Source: Struthidea cinerea | Lineage: Eukaryota; Chordata; Aves; Passeriformes; Corcoracidae | Reading direction: 5' to 3' | NCBI GenBank assembly: GCA_013397865.1 | Contig: VZTI01003649.1 | Location: 614,349 to 678,348, forward strand | DNA length: 64,000 nt | In this document: positions 59,701 through 64,000 of the stretch, one piece after another | Layout: each line of letters starts with the position of its first letter | How positions within the stretch are numbered: position 1 is the first letter of the stretch | Made by a program: the position numbers and the translations under genes | Notes under the pieces: generated by a model | Told to the model about the DNA's origin: nothing | The model's input: only the letters and a program-made list of their open reading frames with translations | The model's database searches: none

Positions 59701-62700
59701 GGTGAAAGCACTAATAAATTGGATTGCAATGCCAATATGGGTATTCCTTCCACTTGGCAGTCATCTCTGACAAAAGATAGTTGTAAGTGGGCTGCATGCA
59801 GCTGATCAAAATTTTCAAGGTCGTGTGTGTCACAAGAGGGGCCTTATTGTTAGTCTATTGCATCCCATCCCTTCAGGCTGGTCACAGCCTGGAAATTTTG
59901 GAGATGATCCTCCCTTCCTCTACCACTGATTAGATATGGTTAGGAGAAAAGGCAGACTGATTAGGAGAAAAGCCAGAAAAGGCAGGCTTATGATATGAAA
60001 TGAAGATTGAGTATGTTTGTCTGGATCACCTGACAGGTGTGAGTCACTGTCAGAGGACAATGGAAAACAAAACACCATTCAGGAAAAAGAGTGAGCACTT
60101 CAGTCCACCAAGCCATGAAGCCTTGTTAACAGGACAAGCAGACAGACTTTTTTGTCATAGGTATTCATTTTCTCCCTCAAAGGCTCTGAAGGCTGTGGCT
60201 ATGAATTGGATCCTGATGAGTAATACTTCATTCCTGAAGTACTTACGAATGGAAACAGCACAGTGAAGGGTGTTTCAAACTATACTGTAGCTTGAAAGAG
60301 ATTAGTATTTTGGATGTTCTCATTAGAAACCCAAGAAGAGATCACAAGAAATCTGCCTCCAGTGGTCAGGCATGGACTGTTGGTGTGCCTGGCTTAACCA
60401 AAAAGTAGGTACTTGTGTTTGCCCAGGCAGGAATTTTCCAAAGGGGGGCAAGTCAATAAGGAAGAATCAGTGTCATATTAGCATTTGGCTATCATGGAAG
60501 AGAAATTCAGGAACCTGAGCAGGGATCTAGACAAGCCTTAGGTAGAAAAGTCTCAGCTGGTGGTTTATTTGGTGGCATGAATCTCTCGCTCTCTTCTGCT
60601 GGGCTGTTTAGGTGTGCATGCATCACTTTGATGGAGAAGCTATGGCTGCTGATTAGGGTGTTCATCTTGGAGATGAAAGACTGAAGTTCCAATCCCTGCT
60701 AATAATCTGCCAAAGCAGAGAGATGAACTGTGCTTTTCAGCACTTCAGGGATATGCTACAGCTGCTTGTCAATCAGCTGATCTGTGGAGGACTCAGGGTG
60801 TGTGTTACCTGCAGCCCAATACTCTGAACAAAGCAGATGCTTTGGCCTAGGTAGGACTGATGTGTCAACTGGAGTGTGTTTTCAAAGGATGCACTGAATG
60901 TCTGTTTTCTCTCTGCAATGCTGGACATCAGGAAGGGGTTAGTCTCTTCTTTGGAGAGAAATGCTACTACAGGTCCACAGAAGACAGCAAAGGATCCTTA
61001 CCAACAAGGAAAAGGAGATACTAATGTTTTGTGGTTAATGTTTCCTTTCTGAGCAAGGCCACAGCATTATTTCACATCTGAAAAATCATTTAACAGCCCT
61101 ATTTGTTATTACAGTTCTCAGTTACATCTTTTCTGCAGGATGAAGGACAGAGAGCCCCAAGGCCATAGTGCTGACCCTACCAGATGTGTCAAGGCCAATC
61201 TAGTTCCAGGGCCAAAGCATCTCCACTGTGCTTCAGATAGCTCCTGATGAACCAAGCTGTTGGGTATTTATTTCCCTTGCATTTTTTTTCAACTCACCTG
61301 AATCCTCTTTGATGGGAAGCCTACCTACTGACAGTCTGGGCTGAGGGCTCACAATGCAGATAGGTGTGCAGCGTCTGAAATACGCTCAGCCGAGAATGTT
61401 AACAGCCTCCTTGAGATTAGCAGAGGAAAACATTTCAGACCATTCAATACTCTGTCTTGCACAGGCCCACTAAGGCTTTCTCAATATCTGGCTTTCAGTC
61501 ATACAAATGTTTTCTTGTTCTTTTTTGCTGCCAGGAAACTTCTAAGCACTTAGTCAAAGTCTCTCTTCTTTTTAAGCTGAGTATGTTGCTCCTACTTGAA
61601 TCTTTTGTATCATTCTTAAGAAGTATTCTCCCATAATTCATGTCAGCCCTTCAAATGTTTGCAAATTTGTCATTTGCAGTCTTTCCTTTGCCAAGCTATT
61701 AGCTCTTCTGAATTAATTCTTATATGTCAGTCTTGCCACTTCCCTGATAATTTTGCTGCTGTTCTTTTTGGATACCTCTCAATTTGTCATTGTGAATGCA
61801 TCTAAGGCAAAGGTATTATCACTTCCTTAAGTTTCTAACACATGTGAATTTCTCAGGCACATTCCATGAGTGAATACAGTGCAAATGGATGCACTTTTTT
61901 TCTATCTTTATATACTTGAGATGAAGATTGTCATAAAAGTTGTCCAAACTAAGGGGATACAGCATGTGAAGTGGTGTGCAACAGCATGGATAATCCTTAT
62001 TCAGGGCTGCTTATAAGATCACTGTGTGGGACAGCCTCTTGGCACTGGCACGTGCTCCAGCAACTCCCCCTCAGTGACTTCTGTTTGATGTCCCCAGTCC
62101 CACCCTGACCCACTCAGCTGACTTCTTCAGGCACAGTCAGTAATGAAGTTTAGGGAAACAGGTGGAGGTTGGAAAAATGGCATATTGCTTCTTGTATGCT
62201 GTAAACAGTCTGCTATAAATACCATGTTCTGTACACAGACAGCCAGGATGGGCCATCAGTCATGACTGGTGCGACAAACCCTTGGGCTGGTGGGCTGGCT
62301 TTGTGTAAACCTACAAACAGAAGAGACAGGGATGGTCATTCTGCAGGGACAGAAAATAGTTGTTTGTTTTAGCCAGCAAGCTGCCCTATGTCTCCATTGG
62401 TAAGGCAGGTTCCCACTCAAGCACTGAAACATGAGTTGGGTGAGAGCTCGCTCTCCTCGACAAGAGAACTGTATTTAATGCAGAGCACACCGGGTCAGCT
62501 GCCTTCTGAATAGCAGCTTCAGATGTGCATGCCTTGAGGCCAAAGATACACAGCAGTGAACTTGTAAACACCTCACAGATGTAGCTGCAGGAAGGAAGCT
62601 CTGCTCAGGACAGTGCCTGCCAGCGGTGTAGCGGGGTAGAAAGTGTAAACTGTAATGGAGAAAGCAGAAAATTGTAAAAGACTTCAAGTAATACCAGTAG

Positions 62701-64000
62701 ACTGAGATAGAACTGTGCCTACCATTTATAGGATGAGGCTGTAAGTGGAAACGCTGGAGGTATCCCATTGTCACAGCTAAATCTTGTTTGCAATTTTTAA
62801 TTAAAAATATTCTGGATACACCCAAAAGTTAACTTCTGAAATGCTTACTGCTTCCTCTCCGCAGCATGATTAATATTTTCTTCTGTCCTTGTATTCTTCC
62901 AGTAAAATCGCATTGCGTCACAACACTGAAGCATAAGTAGATTTCCAGTCTCTCTCAGCAGCAGCATCAGTTTTTAATCCACACACAGCGTTTTAGAAGC
63001 CTCTGAAATAAGCTCTTTATGCTTCATGATTGTAAAGGTTTTATTGTTGGCTCATGCATCAGGCAATTCAGATGCATGTTATAGTAATGTCTGAAAAGCC
63101 ACAGTAAACTCTGAAGAAATTTCTCCTGAGGAGACAGCCAAGGAATGTATTTAGCCCAACCTGAGAAGAAAAGATCCTTTGCAGAGCAGAACTTGGCTGA
63201 AATAGAAAAGCTGCTAAGACAAGAGTTGGCTGCTGCAGTCCAACAGAGGCTTGGCCTCTCATTCCTCCCAAGGCTGCAATTGAGCATCTTGCCTTGGGTC
63301 TCTTCTCTTAGTATCTGTGGGTTTGAATGAGGGAATATGTTTAGCAGCATCAATTTCAAGTATCAGGCTGTCGTTTCCCAGGAAACTGCTGTTCTATTAG
63401 ACTCTATTAACCTGAAGGGTGGAGAAGTATCCTTAGCAGAAGCTCCTCTCATTCAAAATGCAGCAGAGCAGAGGCAGTTGCATGCCAAAGGACGCCTTGT
63501 CTTCTTCTTTTTTCTGTGACTCTGCTCCTCAGATTCTTCAGCCAGTTCTCCTGTCCTGGTCCGAGTATGAAGTGGGGTCCTTGAGTGGCGTCCTTGTGTC
63601 ACGCTGTATCCCTGCCTCATCAGAGTTATATCAAGCTCTCCGGCTGCACTGAAGCTGCAGACTTCTCAGGACTTGAATGCTCTCCTGGAAGAAAACCTGT
63701 AGTTCCTCAGCTTTATTCAGTTCTGCCAGCTGGGTTATTTGCAAGCAGGCTAATGCCTACACCCTGGGAACTGTTTTTCTTGAGACTTGAAAGTTACTGC
63801 CTATTGCAACTGGAGGCTGTGCCTGTTTGTAAACACAGACCTGCTTACTGCAGTATTTTGTTTCTTTAACACTGTCTGGAATTTTAGTTGAAAGTTAACA
63901 TACCTGACTAAAGCAGGTGCTTTTGCTGGTTGGATTTGGAGTGACCTGATGGGCTTTCACACCCATGTCCATGACGTGCAGATCAATAGCTTTTGCCAAC
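53711..64000. other. Non-coding stretch to the end of the window
   Basis: This is about 10.3 kb of AT-leaning DNA without recognised exons, CpG islands or clear mobile elements. It contains T runs (58424-58439 and near 56617-56631), an A run (about 57426-57437), and a small local duplication of TTAGGAGAAAA near 59940-59970. Short frames near 63145-63869 show no family resemblance. Confidence 0.55.
58424..58439. repeat. Poly(T) run of 16
   Basis: A homopolymer T tract is directly visible. Confidence 0.95.

Overview
The window looks like nuclear DNA from a bird. It is AT-leaning and gene-poor, with very few interspersed repeats. The recognisable mobile elements are 3' ends of CR1 LINEs, the dominant avian retrotransposon, and the one certain gene has vertebrate exon-intron structure. 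The species cannot be fixed from sequence alone. A crocodilian or turtle is possible but less likely given the low repeat density.

Region 1 (1-7.66 kb) holds most of SYNJ2BP (synaptojanin-2-binding protein, also called OMP25) on the plus strand. Exons 2, 3 and 4 lie at 3770-3906, 5445-5540 and 7012-7152, all with consensus splice sites. They encode the PDZ domain and the C-terminal membrane anchor that fixes the protein in the mitochondrial outer membrane. The first coding exon (about 22 residues) is not visible and should lie just left of the window. The CpG-rich first 350 bases are probably the downstream edge of its promoter island. A CR1 3' end sits in intron 3. Poly(A) signals lie at 7591 and 7655.

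Region 2 (7.7-36.6 kb) is long and apparently non-coding. I found no recognisable gene in it. Three short stretches have exon-like borders (19175-19450 plus, 20479-20720 minus, 34240-34349 plus). They are listed with low confidence because open frames of this size also arise by chance.

Region 3 (about 36.75-37.75 kb) is the only strong GC/CpG-rich block inside the window. It has a TATA-like element, a possible first-exon donor at 37042 on the plus strand, and a 40-bp minisatellite of nearly three copies. It is best read as a CpG-island promoter. By mammalian synteny (SYNJ2BP, COX16, SLC8A3 in the same orientation) it could be the non-coding first exon of SLC8A3, but no SLC8A3 coding sequence is in the window. 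I also could not find COX16, which directly follows SYNJ2BP in human.

Region 4 (37.8-64 kb) is again apparently non-coding, either intergenic or a long first intron. It holds a second CR1 3' end (51710-51985), a 39-base assembly gap (52883-52921), a fragment resembling an old amniote interspersed repeat (53378-53710), and simple repeats. No tRNA, rRNA, CRISPR array or bacterial-type system was seen, and I found no convincing new biological system.
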